64,000 nt of DNA from Cheiracanthium punctorium (GCA_038373885.1 JAWZYV010019433.1:124001-188000); one strand, 5' to 3'. Positions 32,010 through 43,307 are shown, counted from the first letter of the stretch. Numbers and translations: made by a program. Notes: generated by a model not told the origin, from the sequence alone.

Positions 32010-34380
32010 TCGAAGCAGAAATGACTTGAACATAATTTTAAAAATACAGTTTTATAGTTAAAAATAACTATGTTTTATGAAATATAATTAGTTTTTCAAC
32101 GGTTTAAACCACCTATTGCATATTAACCTCCATTCGTAACTTATTTTTTTAACAATATTTTCCGCAACAACAAAATGAATAGTGTTTTTCTTCACAAGTG
32201 ACATTTCATTACAATTAGTTAGTATGTATTCATGATGATTTTGGGGATTTATTCAAAAACCTGTATAATTACGAATGTAAATGCTATTCCATAATACTCT
32301 TTTCTTCTATATATCTATCTTTTTTTAAGTTTTGCGTTTGAGTTTTTTAAGTGCTATATCTTGGTTAAAGGCTGGCAGTTCAAGAGCAAATTATCGTCGC
32401 TATCCAAACTTCCCAAAAAGATTAATTGAATATACATAATAGTTTATTGCAGCTCCGCCCTCTTTTTGTAAATAATTACAAGTTTTTTCCAGGTTAATTT
32501 TTATTTTTATAAATTTGGTGAAGAAGTATGAATTTCTACGATTTCAGTTCCATCTCTTAATGAATTTTTTAAGTTTTATTATTATTCATTAATTTATTTT
32601 TCTATTATTATTTAGTTTGATGGGACTTATTTTGTCTAAATTTTTATACTGCTTGGGATTAATTAATCTTAGCTTCCTGCAACTGTACTATATTTAGTGT
32701 TGTAAGCAGTTTGTTTAAAAATTATGCACAAAAGGAAATTCATTGTTAACATCTGTCTTTTAAAAATTATGACACATCTGGAACAACGATTCGACTAGTA
32801 ATATCGATTTCTTTCAGTTTCTGTTCTTTACATCTGTCGAATATCTTGTCATAATAATCCAACCTACGATTTTTCTTTTTTTCCCATTTTTAAAACTTTC
32901 TTTTCGTAAGAGGTTGAGAAACCATTATCTCAGTTGTTCTCTTGCTCATTGAAGCATGTTTTTACTGACTTGTTTTTATTCATTCTGGAAAATTCGTCAC
33001 TACAGTGTTGTTTTTGTTATTATTATTGAATATTTAATATACGGGAAAAAAAAGGTTTATTATTGTTTATTATTATTATTTTTTTTAGTTATTGCTTTAT
33101 CTGAAAAGCTGATCATAGATAAAGTTTACTTTTTAAACCCAGAAATGCCCTTCGAAATCTAAAAAATACATGGATGTTGAATCAATCATAAGTAAGAAGA
33201 AAAAGCCTGAATTTTCTAATCAACAGAACTTTAAAGTACAGTCAATCAACGGCGCAGATTATTCCTATGCTCACTGATAGCGTTTCTTTATATAGTTCCT
33301 CATGGATTATGGTTTTAAATTGAAATATATTTATTTAGCTTTTTTTCATAAAAAAACAGAAATTTAATACGTTGAAATTATGATTGAAAAGGAAACTGCC
33401 TCTCATTTAAAAATCTGTATTTGTATGCGACCAGTGCCTGCAGTGAGCCCGAACTGGTATTTGTTTGTTCATGGGAGAATAAACGCATTTTGATACTCGA
33501 AATCACGCTCTGGTTAAGAAATCGAAAGTTAGCATAAGTTAATTGTGCATACTTGTAATTTATGATTATATGAGATGTGGCTCATTAAAGCAAGATCATA
33601 AACCTTATTTGTTTATTTATTTATTTGTGTGCCCGTGTCATGAGTCGAGGTGCAGCTAGCTTGTATCTGTGTTTCCTTAATACTTTATTTCAAAAAAAAG
33701 TGTGTACGTGATGGGGAATGCTGTCAAATTTTTATCAGATATATGAAGCTTTTTGATGTATATGGTATATCTTTTCTTTGCTAAAGAGCCAAATTCCTCT
33801 GTGTCTGTTTGTCCTCTTTTGTTTTGTTTGTTTTCGTGTACGTGAGGTATCAAAGCAAAGAATAATCAGTTACGCTCTGTCAAGACTTTTTTTTTTCTTT
33901 CTTTAAATTGCCCAGTTTCGTTGCTAGTTAAAATTAGGTAAAGCGAGGTTTTTTTTTTTTTTTTTTTTTTTTAAGTTCTGATATGCGGTACACTTCTTTC
34001 TGTAGCAGCTATTCGTTGTGGTAGTGCTGCTGGTGGTGGTGGTGCTGAGGGGGGGGGTGTGCTGATTCATCAAACTTTTCAAAAATTATGTCATTTTATT
34101 ATCCCATATACCTTTTTTTATGTTAAGTTATAGTAAAATTAAAAAAAAATTCTTGTCAGTTTATAGCAACAAAATTAAAAGCTTAATAAAAATTCTAAAT
34201 TTTGAGCCTCCTGATTCATATGGGATGTAGAGTTGAAAATGGGCTGCAATAGAAACGTATATTGATAGATAAGATTAAACGTCAACGATAAACCACTTAA
34301 ATGTAGCAGTAAATATAATGCTATGCCTGTAAATAAAACTTACAGATTTTGTCTATTCACTGAAATTTGAATCTCCAATT
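32010..34380. other. AT-rich DNA without recognised gene
   Basis: Long T-rich stretches, a poly(T) tract at about 33951-33973, a (TTTA)n run near 33610 and a TGG/GGT-repeat plus poly(G) at 34020-34060. No element ends or coding motifs. Confidence 0.45.
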
Positions 34381-34386
34381 ATTCGG

Positions 34387-34612
34387 GGCCTCACTATGGC
34401 CGAGTGGATAAGAGACACTGAACATGGTCGATGGCTGAAGTGGGAAGGTCCCGGGTTCGGGCCTGTCAGTCTAACGATCTGGAGTTTTGGGCGGTTTTCT
34501 CCAGATGTCACGTAAATACGCACTAGATCCCTTTAAAAAGTCCTCCAACCAAGGCACCACTCCTGCGTAAGCAGATGCCCATAGGTAGGCTTGCCATAGC
34601 ACAAAACAAACT
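34387..34612 (+). mobile_element. tRNA-derived SINE, family A, complete copy
   Basis: CTCACTATGGCCGAGTGGAT carries a consensus-like A box (TGGCCGAGTGG). CCCGGGTTCGGGCC 45 bases downstream is a B box. The body contains GATCTGGAGTTTTGGGCG, GGTTTTCTCCAGATGTCACG, AAGTCCTCCAACCAAGGCA, GTAAGCAGATGCCCATAGG and ends GGCTTGCCATAGCAC before an A-rich tail. It is the reference copy for the fragments at 15037 and 28475. The head resembles a Leu/Ser-type tRNA in its A box but does not fold as a tRNA. Confidence 0.88.
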
Positions 34613-34819
34613 AAGAAACTGATTATTCAGATTAACTGACGAACTGAAGTTTTCAAACCCAGGTCTTCAAAATGATCCCACACTTGTATTTAAAGGGCAA
34701 CTGTGACAGGACTGGATTTAAAAAAGAAAAAAAACTATACCCGAGAAGAAGCTTTACATAAATCAAGTGGTAGAGCTTTTCTGGCATTCAAACAATGGAT
34801 TCCACCAGCACCCAAGTGG

Positions 34820-34990
34820 CTTTCATACATAGCTCACACTGGAAGATAGCAGGTGTCCCGCAGGACCTAGGTTCAAATCCCCAATAGTCGGGTGGACTTG
34901 CTCAGAGTTTCGGTGATTTTCTTTTGAAGTTAACGTTATATCTGCCTGTTAAAACGGAACTGTGAATTCCCATATTATCCTATTGGAAAA
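34820..34990 (+). mobile_element. tRNA-derived SINE, degenerate
   Basis: CCTAGGTTCAAATCCCC is a B box. AGAGTTTCGGTGATTTTCTT and TTAACGTTATATCTGCC echo the body order of SINE families A and B (GTTTTCTCC, then ACGTTACATCTG). The A box may be in CACACTGGAAGATAGCAGG. Strongly diverged. Confidence 0.5.
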
Positions 34991-35037
34991 AATATTTTTT
35001 TAATAAGATGCAAAGTTATTGATAAATCAATTTTCTT

Positions 35038-36114
35038 CAGGCCTCACAAATGGTCCTTTCTTTCCCTTGAAGTCCCTTTTTTTGTTCAAGGTCCTTAGAA
35101 GTCCTTTTTTTGCAGAAATGGTCCCTTTTTTCCCTTTTTCATGGTGCTAGCTGTGGATTCTAGTCATTCAGAAGTCACTCTATTACAAACTTTTTATCTA
35201 TTGGACGATGAAATGTTTTCACATGTGATGTTATATGCTGTCATCTTCTTCCCTGTTAATTTATGAAATATTGCATTGTCTGGACTGTTTAAGGCAAAAA
35301 GCTTCACTTTAATGTGTTTGTCGCCTTATCATAACTCAAAAGTCTTTACTTTTGATTTGTTTAATAAAAAATCAAGAATTACATTTAATTTCTGCAAACT
35401 CTTTGCTCTTTTTTTTTATGATTCAAATTAAATGTGTTAGTTTTGGTAAAGAAACATGATTATGATAGGGTATTCCAAATTTATTTCATAAATACAAGTT
35501 GAATCTTTTTTAGGAAAGAGATTTCAATTCAACATATCTGTTACGAATGCTAAATCCCTTTATACAGATTTTTTAATGGAGCACAATTTCTTACTAAGAA
35601 TTGCTGATCATGCAGGCCCGTTTTTTGAAAGTTGTTTCTTGATTCAGGAAAGATTCATGGAAAAATGTAAATGTGCCAGAACTAAAGCTTCAGGAATCAA
35701 ATGGTTTTGTAGATGGAAAAAAAAGCAATTACAATATTTATTGAACTTGAAATTCAAAATTGTATTGCTTAAATGTTGTTCCTACATTCTTTCAGACTTT
35801 TTCCTTTTTGTCAATCTCATCCCTTATACAAGCAGATATTTTATGTGTATACAAATTATAACTGCTATGAATTAGTCTGGTTTCTAGTTAGAAAAACTGA
35901 AGTGTTTCTGTTATTTAAATTTTTTAGGATATATAGTTATATGTGCGTCAGTTTATAAACAATTTCCTTCTTGTGTATGAGCTTTTTTTCAAACAGAACT
36001 GGTCCCTTTTTGGTCCCCTTTTCAGACAAAACAGCTCCTTTTTGGTCCTTTTTATGATTAAAATAGCTCCTTTTTTTACCCGGAATTGGCCTTGAAATTC
36101 TGTTGTGAGCCCTG
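35038..36114 (+). mobile_element. hAT element derivative
   Basis: CAGGCCTCACAAATGGTCC at the left corresponds to TTCTGTTGTGAGCCCTG at the right. Both arms are full of GGTCCTTTTT / GGTCCCTTTTT modules (at 35055-35145 and 36000-36080) that repeat rather than mirror each other. A hAT transposase fragment lies between. Target duplications are unclear in the T-rich flanks. 1077 bp, shorter than an autonomous hAT (usually over 2.5 kb). Confidence 0.7.
35540..35700 (+). pseudogene. hAT transposase fragment
   Basis: The frame reads TNAKSLYTDFLMEHNFLL, then IADHAGPFFESCF, then a charged stretch ending CARTKASGI. The pattern 'xAExxFTxFLxEHNLPxxxADH ... F ... S ... CxRTKAxxI' is a recognisable block of a hAT transposase subfamily common in animals. 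About 55 residues survive without a stop. The DDE/RNase H-like residues and the C-terminal dimerisation region are absent. The bounding termini of the element support the call. Confidence 0.65.
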
Positions 36115-37055
36115 CTTTCTTTCTTCTTCTTTTTTAACCCACTACTGGCACTATGCATCATGTTTCTTTTCTGAAAAAAGAATGTTCCTTGGATTCTTTT
36201 ATGAATGCTTGAATTAATTAATTTCTTTTTCCAAAAAGCGTTAGAGAACACCCCCCCCCCCAAATCTTTATATTATCTTTATATTGTTCGAAGCGATATC
36301 TGAAGAGTTTTTGAAAAGTCACACTTTGAAATTCCAAACAAAAATTTAGAAAAAACAAAATAACGTTTTGGTGTGGAAAAAAAAAAATGCTTTCAAATTT
36401 TAAGAACAGTGGTTGTGTTTATTTTTTTTTTAGAAAGCTGTTATACATGTTTGCAACCTCTCACTTACGCAAAGTTCAGAGAACATTTATTTAGGTACAT
36501 GATTTTCTACAGAGCCCAGCATGCGTTATTTCATGTGGCACGAAGGCAGGATTCAGATGAATATCTCGTGTGTGTGCTTCACCGGACATCTTAAATAATA
36601 GACATCTTTCCGTAGGAACAGGAAAACAAAAGCTCGAAAAATGTAATGACTTCCGACACCGTTCATCTGAAACTTAGCACCGGAGATGGTGTTTCCGATC
36701 CGGCAGTCAACAGACCTCAGCAAATGACTCAGGTCTCCCCCTCTCCTCATCTCGGTGTGACTAATAATCCCAAGGTCTGCTGAGGTGTCATTGTCTTTTT
36801 TTTTGTTGTTATTTTTTGAGGTATTTATTTACAGTACACTTCTACATAACACTATGTTTCCGTGTTGAATTCTGTCGGAGCTTTTATGTCCAAACATTGA
36901 CGCACTCGTATGTCCAAGCATACGCTGGCTGTAGGGACTAAATCCCCTCTTAAAGATGGAGAGATAAAAGTGAAAATTTCTTTAAAATACTGAACTGCCA
37001 CTGAATTATTGAATTGAAATGTTCAGTTTAAAATTTGTCTTCATTATTTCCAAAG
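36115..37055. other. non-coding DNA
   Basis: Poly(C) at 36251-36260 and short anonymous frames. Nothing assigned. Confidence 0.4.
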
Positions 37056-38410
37056 TAAGGTCCGGTGGGTTAAAATGACCATAATTTAGCTATTTTCAAC
37101 TCTACACATAAGCTACACATCTAAAATGATACAACATATTTAAAATTTTTCGACAAATATTTTACATTGGACTATCTGACAGTAACTACAAATTTTTGCT
37201 TTTTCTTTTACAAATATAAAAACTGTTTGATCATTAATTCTGTTTGGCTTATTATTATGATCATTTTACCACATGGTGTGGAGTAAAATAATTATAGATG
37301 AAAAAAATGAAACAACTCATAGAAAATGATATTATATGAATAAGATCAACTGGAAAATAGATAACAAATATTTTATTAAACAGTTTTACATGGAATTTTA
37401 ATTTAGTTATCATAACTTATAAGTATAATGTCCTCTACTATCGAAATTTGGCTCATCTAGTATTTGAATTATCTGTTCAGTTTGAACTTTCTCGACATCA
37501 TCATTTTCTGGCAATGTACATTTTTTCAAATAAAGATTTTGCGAAGTATTAAATTGTAAATAGCTCCTTTTCTGCAGACAAAATCTGTCCAAAAATGTTT
37601 AATAAAACTTTTACCACAGCACTTAAGATCCAGCAGATATTTTGTCCGAAAGAGCTGTTATGGTCATGCCATTTTGAGCTCTTCTTTCAACTCTTTTAAA
37701 TAAGAATTGGGATTTTTCTTCGCAAAATTTCAAAAATAGCATACTTTCTTTACTTCATGGTCTTCATGCTTTTCTTCAAAATGTGCAGCAAACACACCTC
37801 TGTTAGCATTTTTTTTTTTTTTTTTTATATATAAATGTATGATTTCAGTATTGTAAATTCTGGATTATTTTTCTTACTTTCAGGTAAAAATAAAAGTAGA
37901 ATAACGGAATCTATTTATTTATTCACGTTATTACTAGTAACACCTTATAAAATATTTTACAGATGAAAAAAAGAAGTCTAAAATGATGCATGTGTTCTTT
38001 AAGTGCAAGCCTAGCAGTATAATTGTTTTACCCCACTTTCTTTGAACTACTCCAAAATTAAAAATAGTATGAATACAAATTACCTTGATACAGAAATGTA
38101 TTCCTCGAGAATGATAGTAGGCTTTGTATCATCAAAATTTCAAGAACTTTAAATCACAAAAATGCTGCAGCAAAATAAATTTTAACCTTATATAGATAGA
38201 GTCAAACATAAAACTGTAAATGTTGCCATTGCATATTAAAAGAATTTTACCAAATCAAATAAATTAGTTTTAAAAAATATTGCTTATAATATAAATGAGC
38301 TGAACAAAAATCAGTATGTCAATAAACCAATGCATTTGAAATTTATTGTCTGCTTTTTGTAGACTGTTCATTTTACCCTACCTGTTCATTTTACTCCACC
38401 TAACCCTATT
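37055..38410 (-). mobile_element. pogo-like relic with GTAAAATGA termini
   Basis: GGTGGGTTAAAATGACC near 37067 corresponds to the right end read on the minus strand (AGGTGGAGTAAAATGAAC near 38400, with GTAGGGTAAAATGAAC just inside). A GTAAAATGA-type motif also occurs near 37265 and 37285. Coding remains of a transposase C-terminus lie inside on the minus strand. Precise ends and target duplication are not resolved. Confidence 0.4.
37408..37810 (-). pseudogene. DDE_1 (pogo/Tigger-like) transposase C-terminus
   Basis: The minus strand reads NRGVFAAHFEEKHEDHEVKK and onward with stops. After a frameshift near 37590 comes a 60-codon open frame ending NFDSRGHYTYKL and a TGA. The final part, an acidic segment (PENDDVEKV), a 'QIIQIL' strand, a Pro, then 'SRGHYTY', matches the tail seen on many arthropod pogo/Tigger-like proteins, where a small SH3-like fold is followed by 'DDVxxV...I...LPxPxxxRRGxxxF'. 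The DDE domain itself was not found. The assignment is by remembered family style. Confidence 0.4.
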
Positions 38411-38584
38411 TTCCACAAAACAAGTTCTTTGTTAAATGAATATCTACTGACACATACACAGTACGTATAGAATTGAACTTGGTTATAATGTCATTGAAGA
38501 GACCAGATAATTATTTTTGACGCTGTAGATTATGTGCTATATCGCTCTGAGTGACGTTCGTAGTGATCTTATAGTTCACATATG

Positions 38585-38838
38585 CAGGGCCGGCCCAAGG
38601 GGGTGCGAATGTAGGCGATGGCCTAAGCCCCGCGCTTAAAGAGGTTCCTGGGCTATTATTTTTTGCTATCACGTTGGACCGAGCTTGGTAGATGGTTGCA
38701 ATATATCCCGAAAAAAGTCGAGAAATAAAGCTAATATGTACTAGCAGTATTAGTAGTAACTTACATAAGAAATGATAGAAAAGGGTCTCCGCTCTTGCAC
38801 TTCGCCTGGCGCCCCGCACGCCCCTCGAGCTGGCCCTG
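38585..38838. mobile_element. hAT-like MITE
   Basis: CAGGGCCGGCCCAAGGGGG pairs with CGAGCTGGCCCTG. ACATATG directly flanks both ends, a near-complete 8-bp hAT target duplication. Inner matches include GGCGATGGCC-like and CGCCTGGCGCC segments. 254 bp, non-coding. Confidence 0.8.
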
Positions 38839-38839
38839 A

Positions 38840-39010
38840 CATATGGGCCGGTTGTGGCCCGCCCTGACATTTTTCGAGACCGCGGTACATATTAAAACCC
38901 CTATATAAATTATTCAAAATCCCATGTAAATCCCAAATATACAGCCCGCGACTTCGCTAACATCGTGTATTTTGGCCCTCAACTTTTCAAAGGTTGCCCA
39001 TTCCTGTTAT
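38840..39010. mobile_element. possible hAT-like MITE end
   Basis: TCAAAGGTTGCCCATTCCTG (38988-39007) is the reverse of a hAT-style CAGGAATGGGCAACCT end. The left partner is not resolved and may lie beyond the MITE at 38585. Confidence 0.3.
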
Positions 39011-39231
39011 AATCCAAAAGGGAAAAATACAGAATCTCTTACCGTGTGTGAAAAGAGAGTTGTCGCACTAAAGGAGCTCAACTGTATTTCTAGACTCCAC
39101 TAAACTAAAATTTTAAGTGTGCCACCTTGCTCAAGTATCAAAACAATAATTAGAGGCGATAGCAGCAAAGGAAAAGTTTCCTGTTGGCAACACGGACTGT
39201 AACCTTGAACCTTTAGCTTTTCCCCCTGTGT

Positions 39232-39823
39232 CAAAGGCTCTTAAAATTACGTAATCCAGGGACCCCTCTTGAACAACATTAATTTTGCGGACCCATCCTA
39301 ACCCTAGACATTTTACATCGTTCTTGAGACTTCTGCTTATATAATCTCATTGGCATAGCGTTTTAATAAATATTGCTTTAAAAAAAATGCACGGTCCTTC
39401 CGCATAGATGAACATTTTTATACGGATATAGAATTTAAAAAAAAAAAGTTATAAAATGGATAAAAATAGCAGTAAACCGATTTATAAAAATTACGAATCA
39501 TAATACATTAAACTCATATAAATGGTGAAATCTTGGACAAAATAATCTTATTATAATGTTTCCTGCAAATAATTTTTTACTTAATCAGATGGGTGCAGTC
39601 GTTTAAAATCAGAACCACAATTTCGAATGCCATATTGGAATGGTATAATGCGCTTATTTCTATACTTTGATGTCACCTTTGATGTCATGATATAACATAA
39701 ATATCTTGTACGGAACGGAATCAAATGTTGCAGTCCTTTATTTGTAACTTTGTTACAATCTTCTTGAATTATTTGCAATCATTTTTTTTTTTTTTCCCGC
39801 GAACCACAGTTTAAGAACCTTTG
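39232..39823. mobile_element. hAT-like MITE
   Basis: CAAAGGCTCTTAAAATTACG at the left pairs with AGTTTAAGAACCTTTG at the right. Next to them lie CAGGGACCCC and CCCGCGAACC, the usual subterminal GC blocks of this terminus type. 592 bp, mostly AT-rich. Target duplication unclear. Confidence 0.6.
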
Positions 39824-40540
39824 CTCATGTTCATTCGTTATTTTTACGCTGAGTCTTGTTTCAGCAGTGCCTTCCGTAACATGCTTTCTTCATGCTAAAT
39901 GTGAGCGTCCATTGGATGTTCATAATGAAATTCTTTCTGTCTACGGAAATGTTATGAATCCACAAAATGTAACATATATATCAACAAAATGTTTATTTTA
40001 CACAGTTTCTGACATTTTTCAGTATCAGTAATGCAGGCAGGCAAACTAAAAGGAAGATAAACGGCCCCACAGATTTAGCGAGCAAATTCAATACGGTTTA
40101 GACTTGAACCTTAGATTACCACAATCATTCAATTAATTGGTATTAGTAGTACTTCAGTTCTCATTCTTGATATTCTCTTTCTGTAATTTCAGAATCCAAA
40201 TCCACATTTTCCAATCAATACAGGATCGGACTCAGATGATTCGGACTCTTAGCTTGGGTTTCTAAGGGCTGTTGAAGTTCCCAAATTTTTGCTTTTGAAT
40301 TATTAGTAATCTAAATACTCACTTTAAACTTTTTAGGCGTTATACATAATTATTTAATCAAGATATTGTTATCATTGCTATTATTATTATTGCTTCCCGA
40401 ACATGTACCATGTAAGGAAAGTATTGTAATCATGAAAAAATTCGACTTCGAGATTTTGGTGTATTTACACGTTTTGAGGTCTGAATTCATTTATGCAATT
40501 TTTACGAGATGTATGTGTGTGTGTGTGTGTATGTATGTGA
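39824..40540. other. non-coding DNA with (TG)n
   Basis: No gene recognised; a (TG)n/(TATG)n run lies at about 40512-40536. Confidence 0.45.
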
Positions 40541-40547
40541 GTGAACA

Positions 40548-41066
40548 CGATAGCTCCAATACGGTGCATTCGATTGAGCTCAAATAGAGTATATATGTTA
40601 TATAAACCACAGTTGAAAGGCCGGTATTGATTTTGGTGTGTATAGGACTTATAGTTTTTCTACAGGGCTACGACAAACATATCTTTTACATTATGCCCTA
40701 TGGGTGGAAATTCTTGAAAGTGCGCTAGCGTTCAAACAGTACATTCGATTGAGCTCAAATTGGGTATATATGTTATAAACCACCATCGTAAGATCGGTTT
40801 TGATTTTGTTGTGTATAAGATTTATAGTTTTTTTACGGGGCTACGGCAAAGATTTCTTTTACATTATGGCCTATGGGGGAAAATTCTTGAAAATGCGCTA
40901 GCGTTTAAACCACTATCGTAAGACTGGTATTGATTTTGGTGTGTATAGGACTTATAGTTTTTCTACAGGGCTACGACAAAGATTTCTTTCACATTATGTA
41001 ATATGGGGGAAAATTCTTGAAAGTGCGCTAGCGTTTAAACGGTACATTCGATTGAGCTCAAATTGA
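40548..41066. repeat. tandem array, ~176-bp unit
   Basis: Units begin with TACATTCGATTGAGCTCAAA at about 40566, 40740 and 41042. Each continues with TATATATGTTATAAACCAC, TTGATTTTGGTGTGTATAG, TTTTTCTACAGGGCTACGAC and GTGCGCTAGCGTTTAAAC. The third unit (40910-41040) lacks about 47 bases at its start, and the fourth is only 25 bases. Identity between units is high, unlike the decayed array at 860-2200. No ORF; a satellite-like sequence. Confidence 0.9.
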
Positions 41067-41069
41067 AAA

Positions 41070-42045
41070 AAAAAAAACTAAGAATTTTTGCTGAATTATC
41101 CACCGATTAAAATTTATTTAAATGCTTGGTAATTATATTAATCGTAAGTGTTCGGAAAGTCGAGTGGAATCACTCCAGATTTTTATTATCTTTAATTCTA
41201 TGATTTAACCAAGGGAAAAGAGAGAAAGGGGGGGGGGATAGAAAAACTGAAAGACTGAAAATTTGACTGTGCTGTCCAGTGAAACGTACATAAAATGTAA
41301 AAGACTTTTTATAAAATTGTATAAAATGATCAGCAACTCCTACCTTGTAACAATGGAGAAAAAAAAAGTTGGGTCTTCTTTTTCAGTAATGACGAGCTAG
41401 GTCTTGGCCCTGGCATGGTCAAGTGCAAATGTAGTAGGGGTTCAGGCCTGCTTTAAGTTGAAAACCCAAACGGGTCGGTTGCTGTTCCTCGTGAACCTGT
41501 TCTCTTTATATACGTCTATTCATTCATAAATTTTTAGCATTTGTGAGTTTGGGGGGGGGGGGCAGAAAATATTTGCAATCTGGCTTCTTCAAACGGAATG
41601 CCGGTTCTGGTAGCAATACTGGTCGCAGAAGGAGAATCCTCACCCCTGTGTCTTTCCAGTGAGTATATTTAAATGTGGGTTAAGACATTAAAACAAATCT
41701 CCCCGGAAAGATTCTACTCATTTTGATAAAACGCCCTCTGTCTGTCAACTTGTCGAACTTAACGAAAAGCGTTAGTGTAAACAAGCGAAATTGACTGTCA
41801 ATATACGCATTAGAAACAATAAAAACAATATCGCCAGTACTTAGTGTGTGTATATATTGAAAAATTCTTCATTTATAAAAGTATGTTTCAAAGTATGGGG
41901 TGGCAAAAAACCACTCTCTTTTGTCAAATGTTACTCCAGAAACTTCCACAAATTATAAATTGCATCCATATGCAGAGGAACCGTTTTTTCTTTAAAATTT
42001 AACGATTAAAACGGAAATGAGCGTACTGGCCGCAAATGCTCCATA
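41070..42045. other. non-coding DNA
   Basis: Two poly(G) runs (41230-41238, 41551-41561). No element or gene recognised. Confidence 0.4.
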
Positions 42046-42059
42046 TAAAACTAGGAAGA

Positions 42060-42366
42060 TAAAATAAATAAAACTTTGTGAAAAAAACGCACATAAAAGG
42101 TTACTTCAAGGCGTAACGATCGTTTCGACCGAAAATTCGTTCGGTCTTCTTCAGACAAACCCTTCCATCAAACAGAGCAAAGGGAACTGAAGTTTTTTCA
42201 GTTCCCTCTGCTCTGTTTGACGGAAGGGTTTGTCCGAAGAAGACCGAACGAATTTTCGGTCGAAACGATCGTTACGCCTTGAAGTAACCTTTTATGTGTT
42301 TTTTTTTTTTCACAAAGTTTTTATTTATTTTATCTTCTAACACCAGTTTTTTCGGTGTTTATTTCC
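42060..42366. mobile_element. palindromic Penelope-type insertion with target duplication
   Basis: AAAACTAGGAAGA occurs at 42047-42059 and again at 42367-42379, flanking a 307-base insert. The insert is a near-perfect palindrome: arms from about 42060 to 42191 and 42197 to 42332 around TTTTTT. Each arm is a Penelope-type terminal sequence (AAAACTTTGTG, CACATAAAAGG, GAAACGATCG), like those at 2868 and 53335. The left arm on the minus strand has CTGAAGA (42148-42154), a GACCGAA/TTCGGTC hairpin and GAAA (42123-42126). The right arm has CCGAAGA (42234-42240) and GAAA (42262-42265). No coding region remains between the arms. Confidence 0.8.
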
Positions 42367-42413
42367 AAAACTAGGAAGAGTTCAATGGGCAAGAATTATC
42401 CGCGTGAGATCAG

Positions 42414-42471
42414 CTGACAAGTCTGCTGACTTGTCAGTAGTTAAATCAGCTGAAAAGTCAGCTGATTTAAC
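42414..42471. repeat. two adjacent perfect hairpins
   Basis: CTGACAAGT (42414-42422) pairs with 42429-42437. GTTAAATCAGCTGA (42440-42453) pairs with 42458-42471. Both share the CAGCTGA/TCAGCTG motif. Confidence 0.95.
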
Positions 42472-42639
42472 TTGCGCCTCAAGGGGCTTTGGGTTGCCAA
42501 AGCGCTCTCTATTCTTTATTATCTGCTCTAGTGTTTTGGTCTGAATTAAGTAAACGTTTCGGAGCCTACATTCCTGTGTGCTTCCGAGTCATCTAAGTGT
42601 ACTCAACCTCTCCTAGAAGTGAACCCTCGTGCTGAGACA

Positions 42640-42654
42640 CCCTGTATATGTACA
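42640..42654. mobile_element. solitary CACCCTGTATA terminus
   Basis: GAGACACCCTGTATA looks like the right end of a CAGGGTGTC-type MITE with TA target. A matching left end was not found. Confidence 0.35.
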
Positions 42655-43307
42655 ATTCAAGAATTATTATAAGTAAGATCATTTAGTGAAATCTTGAAAA
42701 AAGGGGGGGGGGAAAGAAAAGAGTTTTTGCGAAATTTCGAAGTAACTTAGCCATTTATAGCACCACCAACCCCCCCCCCCTTTTTTTAAGGGAGGTGAAT
42801 CGAGCCTATGTGCCATGGGGGGTAAAAACGGGGTAGTGGTGAGTGGGGGTAATTAGTATAACTGTACACTTATTTAAATTTTGTAGTGCTAAAATATATT
42901 TACATTGTGGCAGAAATATTTTCAAAAAACACAAATTGCGCTTTTAATATTGTAAATCGCATAACCGATTATGACAAATACATATTAAGTTTAAAATTCT
43001 AATTTTTATATCTTAATAAATAAATAAATAAATGCATGTGTGACTGGAATAAAATAAATCGTGTCAAAGGGAATTACTCTTTATATAATGGTGAACTTAT
43101 CTTTTTTTCCTATCGTTGAGAGAATTTTAAACAAGTTACGTCTGGCCATTCTCATAAAGCGCGAGAGATCTGTGGAACAGCTGCTGTTAATTAAGGCATG
43201 TGGCCAAGTCATTACGGCAGTTTTCAACAATTAGCTTCTTGGTGACTCAGCTTTTTCGTGGAGTTCAGCTGAAAAAAAAAATTAATTTGGACTAATGTGT
43301 GATAATT

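Noticed and set aside
34387..34460. Possible tRNA gene (A and B boxes)
   Set aside because: No acceptor-stem pairing or anticodon arm; the body continues into repeat sequence shared with 15037 and 28475, so it is a SINE.
38511..38870. 119-codon minus-strand ORF
   Set aside because: It spans the hAT-like MITE 38585-38838 and its flanks; no protein motif.
40548..41066. CRISPR-like array
   Set aside because: Eukaryotic tandem units of ~176 bp without separate spacers; the whole unit repeats.
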